The notes: a model not told the origin generated them from the sequence alone. DNA of 64,000 nt from Stenotrophomonas indicatrix (GCA_041545745.1 CP168152.1:3904001-3968000); one strand, 5' to 3'; shown: positions 7,613-16,907, counted from the first letter of the stretch. Translations and numbers: made by a program.

Positions 7613-10276
7613 ATGAATACCCGCAAGACCTTGCTTTCGGCCGCCATCGTCAGCTGCATCGCCTTCAGTGCGCACGCGCAGCAGGCCGCCCCGACCGCCA
7701 CCGATCTGGACACCGTCACCGTTACCGGTATCCGCGGTTCGATGGAAAAGTCGCTGGACACCAAGCGCGAAGCCAATGCGCGCGTGGAAGTGGTCACCGC
7801 CGAAGACGTGGGCAAGCTGCCGGCACACAACGTTGCCGACACCCTGCAGCGCCTGCCGGGCGTCAACATCAGCTCGTCCAGCGCCGATGAAGGCGGCTTC
7901 GACGAAGCCGACCGTGTCAGCCTGCGCGGCACCAGCCCCAGCCTCACCCAGACCCTGATCAATGGCCACACCGTCGGTTCGGCCGATTGGTTCGTGCTCA
8001 GCCAGGGCAACAACGTCGGCCGCAGCGTCAGCTACTCGCTGCTGCCGTCGGAACTGGTCAGCTCGGTGGAAGTGAACAAGTCCTCGCAGGCCAAGCTGCA
8101 GGACGGTGGCACCACCGGTACCGTCAACATCATCACCCGCAAGCCGCTGGAGTTCTCCAAGCAGTTCACTGCGGAAGGCTCGATCGGCATGGTGCGTTCG
8201 GACCAGGCCAAGTCGAACGACCCGCAGTACTCGGCATTGTTCAACTACAAGAACGATGAAGGCACCTTCGGCGTGATGGTGCAGGGCTTCAGCCAGAAGC
8301 GCGAGCTGCGCCGTGAAGCGCAGGAAATTCCGGGTGGCTTCTTCAAGATCGGCGCCGACGACCCGGTGGCCCTGACCAATCCGGACCTGGTCGGCGTCAA
8401 CGTTCCCGGCCTGCTGGGTTCGACCCTGTTCGAACAGACCCGTGAACGCAGGGGTGGCCTGGTCTCGCTGCAGTTCAAGCCGACCGACACCCTCACCCTG
8501 GGCCTGAACGGTTTCAGCTCCGAGCTGAAGGCGAACAACTACAACCGCAACTTCATGATGTTCGGCAACAACTTCGCCAAGTCGCAGGCACCGGATCCGG
8601 GCTATGTGGTGAAGGATGGCGTGCTGACCAATGCCACCTACACGGGCAGGCCGGGCACCAACTACGCCGTGTACGACATGATCTACCGCGAGTCGAAGGC
8701 CAAGTCGAGCTATGTGACCTTCGATGCCGATTGGCAGATCAGCGACAGCCTGACCGCCAAGTTCCAGGCCGGCAGCACCAAGGGCACCGGCGAAACCCCG
8801 CGCCAGTACATCGCCGAGGTGACCGTCGGCGGCGGCGGTGGCGCCAGCTGGGCTACCCATGGCGCCGGCTCGCCGATCGATTGGAACGTCGGCGGCGACC
8901 TCTCGCCCAATGGCGTCACCAGCTTCGGCACCTGGGGCAACCAGCAGGTCACCGCAGAAGACAAGGAGAAGTGGGCCACGCTCGACTTCAACCAGTACTT
9001 CAACGACGGCGGCGTGCTGAGCTCCATCGACTTCGGCCTGCGCTTCGCCGACCACAAGCGCGAAGCGCTGTCGCCGGAAGGTGCAACCCCGGGTGATATC
9101 TGGAGTGCGCTGAAGAACGGTGCCACCTCCAACTATCCGAACGGTTTCGCTGGTGATATCGGCGGCACCTTCCCGCGCAACATCTGGTACTTCACCCCGG
9201 GTGCGCTGAAGGATGCGGTGACCAACAACTCCACCTGGCTGGCGGGCAACGACGGCCCGGACGGTCGCCACAACTACGGTGCCGAGTGGCGGGTGAAGGA
9301 ACGCAACTTCGCCGGCTACGTGCAGGCCAACTTCCGCGGTGACTGGTGGAGCGGCAACCTGGGCCTGCGCTACGTCAACATCAAGCAGGACATCGATACC
9401 TACAACGCGGTCAGCAATGCTGCCGATGCAGATGTGAGCAGCCTGTTCGGCATGTGGGAACGCGTCGCGTTCCAGAACAAGCGCAACCGTGTGCTGCCCA
9501 GCGCCAACATCAAGTTCGATCTGGACGACAACCTCGTGCTGCGCGTGGCCGCTTCGCAGACCCAGACCCTGCCGGACTACTCGGCGCTGGGCGCATCGTC
9601 GTACGGTTCGGACCTGAACCGGACCGGCGGTGGCGGCAATCCGAACCTGAAGCCGACCCTGTCCACCAACCTGGATGCGAACCTGGAGTGGTACTTCATG
9701 CCGCGCGGCCTGCTGTCGGTCGGCGCTTACCACATGGACCTGAAGGACTACATCGCCTTCGACGTGGTCTCGCGCCAGCTGTACAGCGAACTGACCAACC
9801 AGCTTGAGACCTACCAGATCTCCACCCCGATCAATGCCGACGGCAAGGTCACCGGCGTGGAAGTGGCCTACGAGCAGCCGATCGGCGAGTACTTCGGCGT
9901 CAACGCCAACTACACCTACGCCAACGGCAGCACCGCGCACACCTGGTCCGATGGTTCGCACAACCTGCTGGGCACCTCGAAGAACACCTACAACGTGGGT
10001 GCGTATTTCGAGAACGAGCGCTTCGGCGCGCGGGTCAGCTACACCCACCGTTCTTCGTTCCTGATCAGCCTGTCGGGCACCAACCCGTACTACCAGGATG
10101 ACTTCGGCACGCTGTCGGCGTCGCTGAGCTTCAAGGCCACCGACTGGCTGAGCATCAGCCTGGATGGCCTGAACCTCAACAACCCGACCTACAAGTACTA
10201 CCAGACCGCAGCCATTCCGACCTCGTTCTACAGCAACGGTCGCCAGTACTACCTGAACTTCCGCTTCAAGTACTGA
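7613..10276 (+). CDS. TonB-dependent outer-membrane receptor, probable chitooligosaccharide transporter
   Basis: 887 residues. A signal peptide (residues 1-24, ending AFSAHAQ) precedes a TonB box (DTVTVTG, about residues 33-39). The plug domain follows (VVTAEDVGKLPAHNVADTL, SLRGTSPS, TGTVNIITRKP). The beta-barrel ends in ...YLNFRFKY with aromatic residues at the extreme C-terminus. AGGAGAGACATC precedes the ATG at 7613. Position between the kinase and the hexosaminidase suggests uptake of GlcNAc oligomers. The frame is open upstream to 6743, but that part is a shadow of the kinase gene. Confidence 0.93.
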   Translation: MNTRKTLLSAAIVSCIAFSAHAQQAAPTATDLDTVTVTGIRGSMEKSLDTKREANARVEVVTAEDVGKLPAHNVADTLQRLPGVNISSSSADEGGFDEADRVSLRGTSPSLTQTLINGHTVGSADWFVLSQGNNVGRSVSYSLLPSELVSSVEVNKSSQAKLQDGGTTGTVNIITRKPLEFSKQFTAEGSIGMVRSDQAKSNDPQYSALFNYKNDEGTFGVMVQGFSQKRELRREAQEIPGGFFKIGADDPVALTNPDLVGVNVPGLLGSTLFEQTRERRGGLVSLQFKPTDTLTLGLNGFSSELKANNYNRNFMMFGNNFAKSQAPDPGYVVKDGVLTNATYTGRPGTNYAVYDMIYRESKAKSSYVTFDADWQISDSLTAKFQAGSTKGTGETPRQYIAEVTVGGGGGASWATHGAGSPIDWNVGGDLSPNGVTSFGTWGNQQVTAEDKEKWATLDFNQYFNDGGVLSSIDFGLRFADHKREALSPEGATPGDIWSALKNGATSNYPNGFAGDIGGTFPRNIWYFTPGALKDAVTNNSTWLAGNDGPDGRHNYGAEWRVKERNFAGYVQANFRGDWWSGNLGLRYVNIKQDIDTYNAVSNAADADVSSLFGMWERVAFQNKRNRVLPSANIKFDLDDNLVLRVAASQTQTLPDYSALGASSYGSDLNRTGGGGNPNLKPTLSTNLDANLEWYFMPRGLLSVGAYHMDLKDYIAFDVVSRQLYSELTNQLETYQISTPINADGKVTGVEVAYEQPIGEYFGVNANYTYANGSTAHTWSDGSHNLLGTSKNTYNVGAYFENERFGARVSYTHRSSFLISLSGTNPYYQDDFGTLSASLSFKATDWLSISLDGLNLNNPTYKYYQTAAIPTSFYSNGRQYYLNFRFKY

Positions 10277-10311
10277 TCCAGCGGCAGCTTCATCGCCGAG
10301 TCGTGCACGCA

Positions 10312-10346
10312 CGCCGGGCCTGGGTCATTCCGGGCCCGGCGTTTTT
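10312..10346 (+). terminator. Intrinsic terminator after the TonB-dependent receptor
   Basis: CGCCGGGCC (10312-10320) pairs with GGCCCGGCG (10333-10341) and is followed directly by TTTTT. It separates the receptor from the hexosaminidase gene, which therefore probably has its own promoter in the next 40 bp. Confidence 0.85.
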
Positions 10347-10388
10347 CATGTATAGCGAACATCGCACCCGATCCAAGGAGTCCTTCCG

Positions 10389-12746
10389 ATGACGAAGCCC
10401 ACCCGCGCCAGGATGCGCAGCCTTCTGTTGCTGGGCAGCCTGCTGGCCGCCCTGCCCGTGCTGCCGGCGCTGGCCGCCGATGCCCCGGCACTCGATACCG
10501 GCCCCGGCCCGCAGCTGCGCGCCGGCAGCCTGATGTTGATTCCCGCACCGGCCAACGTGCAGCGCGGCAACGGCGCGGGCATCACCATCGCCGCGGGCAC
10601 CGTGCTGCATGCCGATGGCGAAGCCGCACAGCGTGTCGCCGCTCAGTTCGCCGACCTGCTGGCGCGCAGTGGTGGGCCGCGCCTGGCGGTGGCCAACGGC
10701 AAGGCCGCCGCCAAGAGCGGCAGCATCCGCTTCCAGATCGTGCCGACCTTCCGCGACAGCGGCGAGGGCTACACACTGGAAAGCACCGCGCAGGGCGTGC
10801 TGGTGCAGGCCGGCAACGAGACCGGCCTGTTCTACGGCGCCACTACGCTGGCCCAGCTCGCCACCGGCGGCAGCAACGGCGTGCTGCCGGCCGTGCAGAT
10901 CCAGGATGCGCCGCGTTTCAGCTGGCGTGGCTTCATGCTCGACTCGGCGCGCCACTTCCAGAGCCTGGACGAGATCAAGCGCGTGCTCGATGCGATGGCC
11001 GCGCACAAGCTCAACACGTTCCATTGGCACCTGACCGACGACCAGGGCTGGCGCATGGAGATCAAGCGCTACCCGAAGCTGACCGGAGTCGGCAGCTGCC
11101 GCCTGCCGGCCGGTGACGGCGGCATCGATCCGGTCAGCGGCAAGGAACATCCGTACTGCGGCTTCTACACGCAGGATCAGATCCGCGAAGTGATCGCCTA
11201 CGCCGCAAAGCTGCACATCCAGGTGATTCCGGAGATCGATGTCCCCGGCCACGCCACCGCTGCCATCGCTGCCTATCCGGAACTGGGCACGATCGACACG
11301 CCACTGAAGCCGTTGAGCGAATGGGGCGTGTTCCCGAACCTGTTCAACGTCGAGGACGGCACCGTCACTTTCCTGGAGAACGTGCTGGAAGAAGTCATCG
11401 CCCTGTTCCCGGCCAGGTACGTGCACGTGGGTGGCGACGAAGCAGTGAAGGACCAGTGGGAGGCGTCAGAACAGGTGCAGCAGCGCATGCGCGCGCTCGG
11501 CATCAAGGATGAGATGGCCATGCAGAGCCACATCATCAAGCGCCTGGAGACCTTCCTGGAAGAACACGACCGTCGCCTGATCGGCTGGGACGAAATCCTT
11601 GAAGGCGGCTTGCCGCCGCAGGCCACGGTGATGTCATGGCGCGGTACCGAAGGCGGACTGGCTGCGGCCAGCGCGGGCCATGATGTGGTGATGTCGCCGG
11701 TCAGCCACCTGTACCTGGATTACCTGCAGACCGCCTCGCCGAACGAGCCGCCGGGCCGGCCGACGCAGGTGAACCTGGCCAAGCTCTACAACTACGAACC
11801 GGTGCCGGCCGAACTGGCCGCCGACAAGCGCGGTCACATCCTCGGCCTGCAGGCCAACATGTTCACCGAGCACACGCGCACCTACGCACGTCTGCAGCAC
11901 AACCTGTTCCCGCGCCTGGCCGCCGTGGCCGAGACCGGCTGGAGCACGCCGGAGCATCGTGATTTCCGCGACTTCCTGGCCCGCCTGCCCTCGCAGCTGC
12001 AGCGCTACCGGGCCTGGGGCCTGGCGTATGCGCAGACGCCGTTCGACGTAGGCGTTGCCTACACAGATGACCGCGCGGCAAACACGGTGACCGTGTCGCT
12101 GGCCAATCCGCTGGGCTATGAAGTGCGCTACAGCAACGACGGTCAGCCGGTGACCGCGCAGTCGCCGCTGTACCAGCAGCCGTTGACGTCCACGCTTCCC
12201 GCGACGGTGCAGGCAGCTGCGTTCTACCAGGGCCAGCCCCTGGCTGCGAAACCGACGGTGGCCTCGTACAGCGCGCAGTCGCTGCTGTCGCGGCACAGCG
12301 AAGAACTGCGCAGCTGCGTGGGCGAGAAGGGCCTGGTACTGCGCCTGGAAGACGATGGTCCGCGCGATGGTGCGCGTGCGGTGTTCACCGTCGATATCTT
12401 CCAGCCGTGCTGGCGTTGGCCGCAGGCACAGCTCGATGGCATCGGCAGCCTGGAAGTGCGTGCGGGTCGCATTCCGTACTACTTCCAGCTGGCCCACGAC
12501 GAGCCGAAGCGCCGCTTCGAGAAGGCCCGGAGCGCGCACGGCGAAATGCTGATCCGCCGCGGCGACTGCACGGGCAAGGTGCTGGCGCAGGTGCCGCTGC
12601 CGGCGCAGACCGATGCCGATGGCTTCGTGACGCTGCGCGCGGTGCTGCCGAAGGGCACCTCGGGTACGGGTGATCTGTGCATCAACTTCACCGGCGACAC
12701 GCGCCCGGCGATGTGGGTGCTGGATGAGGTGACGCTGGGGAAATAA
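10389..12746 (+). CDS. Exported beta-N-acetylhexosaminidase, GH20
   Basis: 785 residues. A signal peptide of about 29 residues ends ALAADAP. Next come a GH20b N-terminal domain and the catalytic TIM barrel with SWRGFMLDSARHFQ, FHWHLTDDQGWRMEIK and HVGGDEAVKDQW; the adjacent Asp-Glu is the GH20 catalytic pair. A C-terminal beta region of about 150 residues follows. It would release GlcNAc from chitobiose and longer oligomers in the periplasm. The ATG at 10389 has AAGGAG 9 bases upstream. Confidence 0.95.
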   Translation: MTKPTRARMRSLLLLGSLLAALPVLPALAADAPALDTGPGPQLRAGSLMLIPAPANVQRGNGAGITIAAGTVLHADGEAAQRVAAQFADLLARSGGPRLAVANGKAAAKSGSIRFQIVPTFRDSGEGYTLESTAQGVLVQAGNETGLFYGATTLAQLATGGSNGVLPAVQIQDAPRFSWRGFMLDSARHFQSLDEIKRVLDAMAAHKLNTFHWHLTDDQGWRMEIKRYPKLTGVGSCRLPAGDGGIDPVSGKEHPYCGFYTQDQIREVIAYAAKLHIQVIPEIDVPGHATAAIAAYPELGTIDTPLKPLSEWGVFPNLFNVEDGTVTFLENVLEEVIALFPARYVHVGGDEAVKDQWEASEQVQQRMRALGIKDEMAMQSHIIKRLETFLEEHDRRLIGWDEILEGGLPPQATVMSWRGTEGGLAAASAGHDVVMSPVSHLYLDYLQTASPNEPPGRPTQVNLAKLYNYEPVPAELAADKRGHILGLQANMFTEHTRTYARLQHNLFPRLAAVAETGWSTPEHRDFRDFLARLPSQLQRYRAWGLAYAQTPFDVGVAYTDDRAANTVTVSLANPLGYEVRYSNDGQPVTAQSPLYQQPLTSTLPATVQAAAFYQGQPLAAKPTVASYSAQSLLSRHSEELRSCVGEKGLVLRLEDDGPRDGARAVFTVDIFQPCWRWPQAQLDGIGSLEVRAGRIPYYFQLAHDEPKRRFEKARSAHGEMLIRRGDCTGKVLAQVPLPAQTDADGFVTLRAVLPKGTSGTGDLCINFTGDTRPAMWVLDEVTLGK

Positions 12747-12769
12747 CGGCGGATCCGCCCGTTGCAGGT

Positions 12770-13061
12770 TTCATCCACGCATGGCGTGGATCTACTGGTA
12801 GGTGCCAACCTTGGTTGGCGCCGGGAAGATTCATCCACGCATGGCGTGGATCTACTGGTAGGTGCCAACCTTGGTTGGCGCCGGGGAGGTTCATCCACGC
12901 ATGGCGTGGATCTACTGGTAGGTGCCAACCTTGGTTGGCGACGGGAAGATTCATCCACGCATGGCGTGGATCTACTGGTAGGTGCCAACCTTGGTTGGCG
13001 ACGGGAAGATTCATCCACGCATGGCGTGGATCTACTGGTAGGTGCCAACCCTGGTTGGCAC
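12770..13061. repeat. Tandem array of five 60-bp units made of two SMAG hairpins
   Basis: Five units with an exact 60-bp period. Each unit holds ATCCACGCATGGCGTGGAT, a short CTACTGGTAG spacer, then GGTGCCAACC-TTGGTTGGC and a 9-10 base linker. The units differ only at a few linker positions (for example CCGGGAAGAT, CCGGGGAGGT, ACGGGAAGAT), and the last one ends CTGGTTGGCA. The array fills the 319-bp gap between the convergent hexosaminidase and VanZ-like genes. No gene is believable in it. Confidence 0.95.
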
Positions 13062-13065
13062 GCCT

Positions 13066-13458
13066 TCACCCCCGCCAGCGCAGCAGGATGTCGCGCAGCG
13101 GGGTCAACGCGGTGGCCATCCCCGCCAGCACGCCGATGGTGTTGGCCACCGCATCCATCGGATCGGCCATGCGGTTGCTGGTCAACGCGCCCTGCGCGAA
13201 TTCGATGCCGACGCCCATCAGCACCAGGCCAGCCCCCACCCATAGCAGTGGGCGGCCACGCCGGAACAACTGCACCGCGCTGCCGGCCAGGATGAAATAA
13301 GCCAGGAAATGCTCGCCCTTGTCGCTGTTTTCCGGCAGCGGAATCGGCGGCGGCGGAATCAGGCAGACCACGATCACCGCCAACACCGCCAGCACCCACA
13401 ACGCGATCCACAGGCGTGGCCGCCGCAGCGGCTTGATCACCGGCAACGCTGCACTCAC
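13066..13458 (-). CDS. VanZ-like small membrane protein
   Basis: 130 residues with four hydrophobic segments. The pattern NSDKGEHFLAYFILAG followed by GIEFAQ and SNRMADPMDAVANTIG is the VanZ-family signature (H, E, Q, D and N positions). The function in this setting is unknown; VanZ proteins of this size are common in Gram-negative bacteria and are not evidence of glycopeptide resistance. Its ATG overlaps the stop of the methyltransferase gene by 4 bp (13455-13458), so the two are translationally coupled. Confidence 0.85.
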   Translation of the reverse strand: MSAALPVIKPLRRPRLWIALWVLAVLAVIVVCLIPPPPIPLPENSDKGEHFLAYFILAGSAVQLFRRGRPLLWVGAGLVLMGVGIEFAQGALTSNRMADPMDAVANTIGVLAGMATALTPLRDILLRWRG

Positions 13459-14639
13459 AGGCGCCAGCTCAGGTCGCCCAGTTCGAAGGCCGGTTCGAAA
13501 TCAACGTCGCGCTGCAGGCCAATGGCCTGGAAACGCTCGCCCATCTCCGTTGGCAGGGTCAGCTTCTTCACCTGGTCGCGCAGCTGGATGCGGCCCACTT
13601 CATCGGTACGCTCCTCGGCCAAGGTCAGAACCTGGTCCAGGCCGTTGCCGAGCAGGAAACTGGCCTGGCTGCAGTAGCCGGCCAGCTCGAAACCGCCGTG
13701 CAGGCCGGCCTCGGCCATGGCGGTGAAATCGACCGATGCGGTGATGTCCTGCAGGCCCGGCCAACGATGTATCTCGTTGTGCACGTGGTGGCGGTAGAAC
13801 GCGCGCACGGTGCCGTCATCGCGCTCTTCCTGGTAGAACTCGCCCCGGTTGTAGCCGTAATCCACGAACAGCATCGCGCCGCGGCGCAAGCCACCGGCCA
13901 CTGCCTGCAGCCAGTACGGCAGCTGCGGCAGCACCTCGGAACGATAGCCATCGGCAAAGGGCTTTTCCAGGTAGCGCTCGATATGGCGCACCGCGCCGTT
14001 GAGCAGGACGTCGGCCGGCTGCGCGCCACGGATGAAGTTGCCCTGCCCGTCCAGTTCGACGGTTTCCTCGTACACCTCGCCGTCCTTGATGAGGAAGCGC
14101 GGTGTCGGCAGCGCGTCGATCACCTCGTTGGCGAACACCACGCCGTCCCAGTCGTCCTCGAACGGGCGATCAAGCCATTCCACCCGGCTGGCCAGTTCAG
14201 GCGGCAGGTTCTGCTGCAGACGCTCCTGCTGGCGCTGGCGCAGGTCCGCGCTGGGTTCGAGGATCGCGTAGCGGGCCGGCAACGCGTCCAGCTCGGCCAA
14301 GCGCAGCAGCACCGCCTCGGCGAAGGCACCGGTACCGCCACCCAGTTCCAGCATCCGTGCCTGCGCATCGAGCTGGCCGAACACCGGCGCCAGCGCATTG
14401 GCCACGCTGCCGGCAAACAGGCTGCCCAGCTCGGGGGCGGTGGTGAAATCGCCGCTGCCGCCGAATTTGCTGGCGCCGGCGCTGTAGTAGCCCCAGCCCG
14501 GCGTGTACAGGCACAGCTCCATGAAGCGGGAGAACGGCATCGCCCCGCCCTGTGCGAGGATCTCGGCGCGCAGGGCGGCGGCCAGTTGATCGCTGTGGGC
14601 CAAGGCATCGGCTTCGGGCAGGGGGAAGGTAGGCTGCAT
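13455..14639 (-). CDS. MidA/NDUFAF7-type SAM-dependent methyltransferase
   Basis: 394 residues. The N-terminal MPFSRFMELCLYTPGWGYYS is a strong signature of the MidA (DUF185) family. MLELGGGTGAFAEAVLLRL is the SAM-binding motif I, and FANEVIDALPTPRF and LFVDYGYNRGEFY follow as expected. The mitochondrial homologue methylates an arginine of a complex I subunit; the bacterial substrate is not established. First gene of a two-gene unit with the VanZ-like protein and divergent from the pteridine reductase. Confidence 0.88.
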   Translation of the reverse strand: MQPTFPLPEADALAHSDQLAAALRAEILAQGGAMPFSRFMELCLYTPGWGYYSAGASKFGGSGDFTTAPELGSLFAGSVANALAPVFGQLDAQARMLELGGGTGAFAEAVLLRLAELDALPARYAILEPSADLRQRQQERLQQNLPPELASRVEWLDRPFEDDWDGVVFANEVIDALPTPRFLIKDGEVYEETVELDGQGNFIRGAQPADVLLNGAVRHIERYLEKPFADGYRSEVLPQLPYWLQAVAGGLRRGAMLFVDYGYNRGEFYQEERDDGTVRAFYRHHVHNEIHRWPGLQDITASVDFTAMAEAGLHGGFELAGYCSQASFLLGNGLDQVLTLAEERTDEVGRIQLRDQVKKLTLPTEMGERFQAIGLQRDVDFEPAFELGDLSWRL

Positions 14640-14698
14640 GGCGTCTTCGAATGCGGTGACAATGGTGCACAGGATAGCCGAGCCTTGGAGGACCCTCG

Positions 14699-15436
14699 AT
14701 GAGTGACACCGCCCCCGTGGCCCTGATCACCGGCAGCGCACGCCGGATCGGCGCGGCCATCGCCCGCCAGTTCCACGCCTGTGGCTGGTCGGTGGTGCTG
14801 CACGCCAATACCTCCAGCGCCGAACTGCAGCAGGCCGCCTTCAACCTGGACAACGAGCGCCCCGGCAGCGTGCTGGCGTTGCAGGCCGACCTGCGCGACG
14901 CCGACGCCCTGGCCGATCTGGTCGAGCAGGCGGTGGCCCACTTCGGCCGCCTCGATGCGCTGGTCAACAACGCCTCCAACTTCTTCCCCACCCCGCTCGG
15001 CCAGGTCACCGCCGAGGCGATGGACGAGCTGTACGCGGTCAACGCGCGCGCCCCCCTGCTGCTGGCCCAGGCCGCCGCGCCGTACCTGCGCCGCCAGCAC
15101 GGCTGCATCGTCAACCTGACCGACCTGCACGGCACCGACCCGATGCGAGACCACATCGCCTACACCATGGCCAAGGCGGCGCTGGAAATGGCGACCCGCT
15201 CGCTGGCGCTGGAACTGGCGCCGAAGGTGCGGGTGAATGCGGTGGCGCCCGGTGCGATCCTGTGGCCGGAACAGGGCAAGGACGATTTCGCCCGCGAGGC
15301 GCTGCTGGCGCGCACGCCGCTGGCGCGGATCGGCACGGTCGAGGAAATCGCCGAAGCGGTGTACTGGCTGGCGGCCGAGGCCAGCTTCGTCACCGGCCAC
15401 ACCCTGCGTGTGGATGGTGGGCGTACGGTCAGCTGA
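14699..15436 (+). CDS. Pteridine reductase-like short-chain dehydrogenase
   Basis: 245 residues. The N-terminal TGSARRIGAAIARQF carries the TG-x3-R-x-G cofactor motif typical of pteridine reductases rather than the usual TGxxxGIG of SDRs. VNNASNFFPTPLG, AYTMAKAALEMATRSLALEL (catalytic Tyr and Lys) and the C-terminal GHTLRVDGGRT follow. It would reduce dihydropterins with NADPH. The convergent neighbour is folK, another pterin enzyme. A FolM-like role is the best reading. Confidence 0.88.
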   Translation: MSDTAPVALITGSARRIGAAIARQFHACGWSVVLHANTSSAELQQAAFNLDNERPGSVLALQADLRDADALADLVEQAVAHFGRLDALVNNASNFFPTPLGQVTAEAMDELYAVNARAPLLLAQAAAPYLRRQHGCIVNLTDLHGTDPMRDHIAYTMAKAALEMATRSLALELAPKVRVNAVAPGAILWPEQGKDDFAREALLARTPLARIGTVEEIAEAVYWLAAEASFVTGHTLRVDGGRTVS

Positions 15437-15441
15437 TCGTT

Positions 15442-15490
15442 CAGCCACCCATGGGGTGGCTCTACAGTAGAGCCACCCCATGGGTGGCTG
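15442..15490. terminator. Perfect 24-bp inverted repeat between convergent genes (SMAG dimer, possible terminator)
   Basis: The left arm begins CAGCCACCCATGGGGTGGCT and continues CTAC (15442-15465). The right arm is its exact reverse complement (15467-15490), with a single A between. Each arm itself contains a short palindrome around CCCATGGGG. It lies 5 bp after the pteridine reductase stop and 7 bp before the folK stop. No T-tract follows, so factor-independent termination is uncertain. Confidence 0.75.
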
Positions 15491-15497
15491 CGTCGGG

Positions 15498-15998
15498 TCA
15501 ATCCACCGCGTCGGGGTCCAGCTCGACCGTCTCGAACACTTCGCCATACTGCTTGTGTGCGCGCCACAGCGTGGCCAGGTCCAGGCCGCTGACCGGATCG
15601 ATGAAATCCGGGGCGATATCAGCCAGCGGCTTCAGCACGAACGCATGCTTCAGTTCCGGGCGTGGAATGCGCAGATGGCCGGGGCCTTCCACCACCAGGT
15701 CGCCATAGAACACCACATCGACGTCCAGGGTCCGGTCGGAGAAACGCGGACCGCTGCGGTCACGACCGTGCGCATCTTCCAGTGCATGCAGCCAGTCATC
15801 CAGCTCCTGCAGCGGCAGGTCGGTCTCGATGGCAACGCCGTTGTTGAGGAAGGCCGGACCCTCGAAACCGACGGCGGCGGTACGGTAGGCGGCAGACACC
15901 TGCAGCGCACCAAAGCGCTCGCGCAGGGCCGCCACCGCAGCGTGGAGGTAGCGGCGGGGGTGGACGTTGCTGCCCAGGCTCAGGAGCACGGTGGTCAT
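15498..15998 (-). CDS. folK: 6-hydroxymethyl-7,8-dihydropterin pyrophosphokinase
   Basis: 166 residues, standard FolK length. It transfers pyrophosphate from ATP to hydroxymethyldihydropterin in folate synthesis. Visible are LLSLGSNVHPRRYL at the N-terminus, the central FLNNGVAIET, and the signature RSGPRFSDRTLDVDVVFYGD with the metal-binding Asp pair, followed by IPRPELKHAFVLKPLADI. It stands alone here, without folB, folP or folE next to it. Confidence 0.95.
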   Translation of the reverse strand: MTTVLLSLGSNVHPRRYLHAAVAALRERFGALQVSAAYRTAAVGFEGPAFLNNGVAIETDLPLQELDDWLHALEDAHGRDRSGPRFSDRTLDVDVVFYGDLVVEGPGHLRIPRPELKHAFVLKPLADIAPDFIDPVSGLDLATLWRAHKQYGEVFETVELDPDAVD

Positions 15999-16091
15999 GC
16001 GGTTCCGGTGACGGCAATCAGGTGGAGCGCGGGCATGCCATCGTCACAACGGCCTGCCTACAATCCGGGACGCATATGATAGGGCACCGAC

Positions 16092-16835
16092 ATGACCTAT
16101 TGCGTTGGAATCGAGGTGGACGAGGGCCTGGTCTTCGCCGCCGACACCCGCACCAATGCTGCGCTGGACGATGTCCGCGTGCACCGCAAACTGCACGTGT
16201 TCGAATATCCCGGCCAGGCCGCCTACGTGATGATGGCTGCGGGCAACCTGGCCACAACCCAGTTGCTGGTGTCGCGGCTGAAGCGCGATGCTGACGAGCG
16301 ACGCACGCCGAACCTGCGCGACATGGCCCATCTGTTCGAGGCTGCGGCCTACGTCGGCTCCCTGCTGGTGGACAGCCAGGTGCAGAGCCAGCACACCGAA
16401 CACGGCCATGACGGGGTGAACACCCAGGCGACCCTGATCTTCGGCGGGCAGATTGCCGGCGAACAGCCCGGCCTGTACATGGTCTACCCGCTGGGCAACG
16501 CCATCGCTGCCTCGCCGGAAACGCCCTATCTGCAGATCGGTGAATCCAAGTACGGCAAGCCGATCCTGGACCGCATCGTGACGCCGTCCACGCACCTGGA
16601 AGATGCCGCGCGCACCGCGATCGTCTCTCTGGATTCGACCATCCGTTCCAACCTGTCGGTGGGCCTGCCGGTCGACCTTGCGCTGCTGCGCGCCGGCGAA
16701 CTGCGGATCAGCCAGCAGCTGCGGCTGGGCGCCGATTCACCGCTGTACGCCGACATCCACCAGAACTGGTCGCGGCGGCTGGAACAGGCCGTGGAAAGCC
16801 TGCCGCGGTTTCCATGGGAACCCGGGCAGCCGTAG
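16092..16835 (+). CDS. Anbu-type proteasome homologue (ancestral beta-subunit family)
   Basis: 247 residues beginning MTYCVGIEVDEGLVFAADTR. A Thr directly after the initiator Met, a following D-TRTNA (residue 18 onwards) and RKLHVFE (Lys33 in the proteasome-like active site) are the Anbu pattern; no propeptide is needed. Known Anbu proteins form helical ring assemblies with unclear substrates. Usually an alpha-E protein, an ATP-grasp protein and a transglutaminase-like protein are neighbours; none is present here. The stop TAG is part of the GTAG of a SMAG repeat. Confidence 0.9.
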   Translation: MTYCVGIEVDEGLVFAADTRTNAALDDVRVHRKLHVFEYPGQAAYVMMAAGNLATTQLLVSRLKRDADERRTPNLRDMAHLFEAAAYVGSLLVDSQVQSQHTEHGHDGVNTQATLIFGGQIAGEQPGLYMVYPLGNAIAASPETPYLQIGESKYGKPILDRIVTPSTHLEDAARTAIVSLDSTIRSNLSVGLPVDLALLRAGELRISQQLRLGADSPLYADIHQNWSRRLEQAVESLPRFPWEPGQP

Positions 16836-16857
16836 TGCCGGCCGCTGGCCGGCAACC
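16832..16857. repeat. SMAG repeat overlapping the Anbu stop codon
   Basis: GTAGTGCCGGCCGCTGGCCG and the following GCAACC form a single SMAG hairpin. The TAG of the GTAG head (16833-16835) is the Anbu gene's stop codon. Confidence 0.85.
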
Positions 16858-16907
16858 ACAATGATCCAATCCTGTGCGGATGCCGACCAGCGGCCGTCCC
16901 CCCTGTA

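Noticed and set aside
7484..10312. 942-codon minus-strand open frame opposite the TonB-dependent receptor
   Set aside because: It is a shadow of a clearly assigned receptor gene and shows no signal peptide or motif.
12770..13061. Possible CRISPR array
   Set aside because: The whole 60-bp unit is repeated, there are no unique spacers, and no cas genes are near.
12762..13295. Plus- and minus-strand open frames encoding repeated peptides (VGANLGW..., HAWRGSTGRCQPW...)
   Set aside because: They are translations of the 60-bp DNA repeat, and the DNA palindromes explain the sequence better.
13066..13458. VanZ-like gene as a glycopeptide resistance marker
   Set aside because: The family is widespread in Gram-negative bacteria, and no van operon genes are present.
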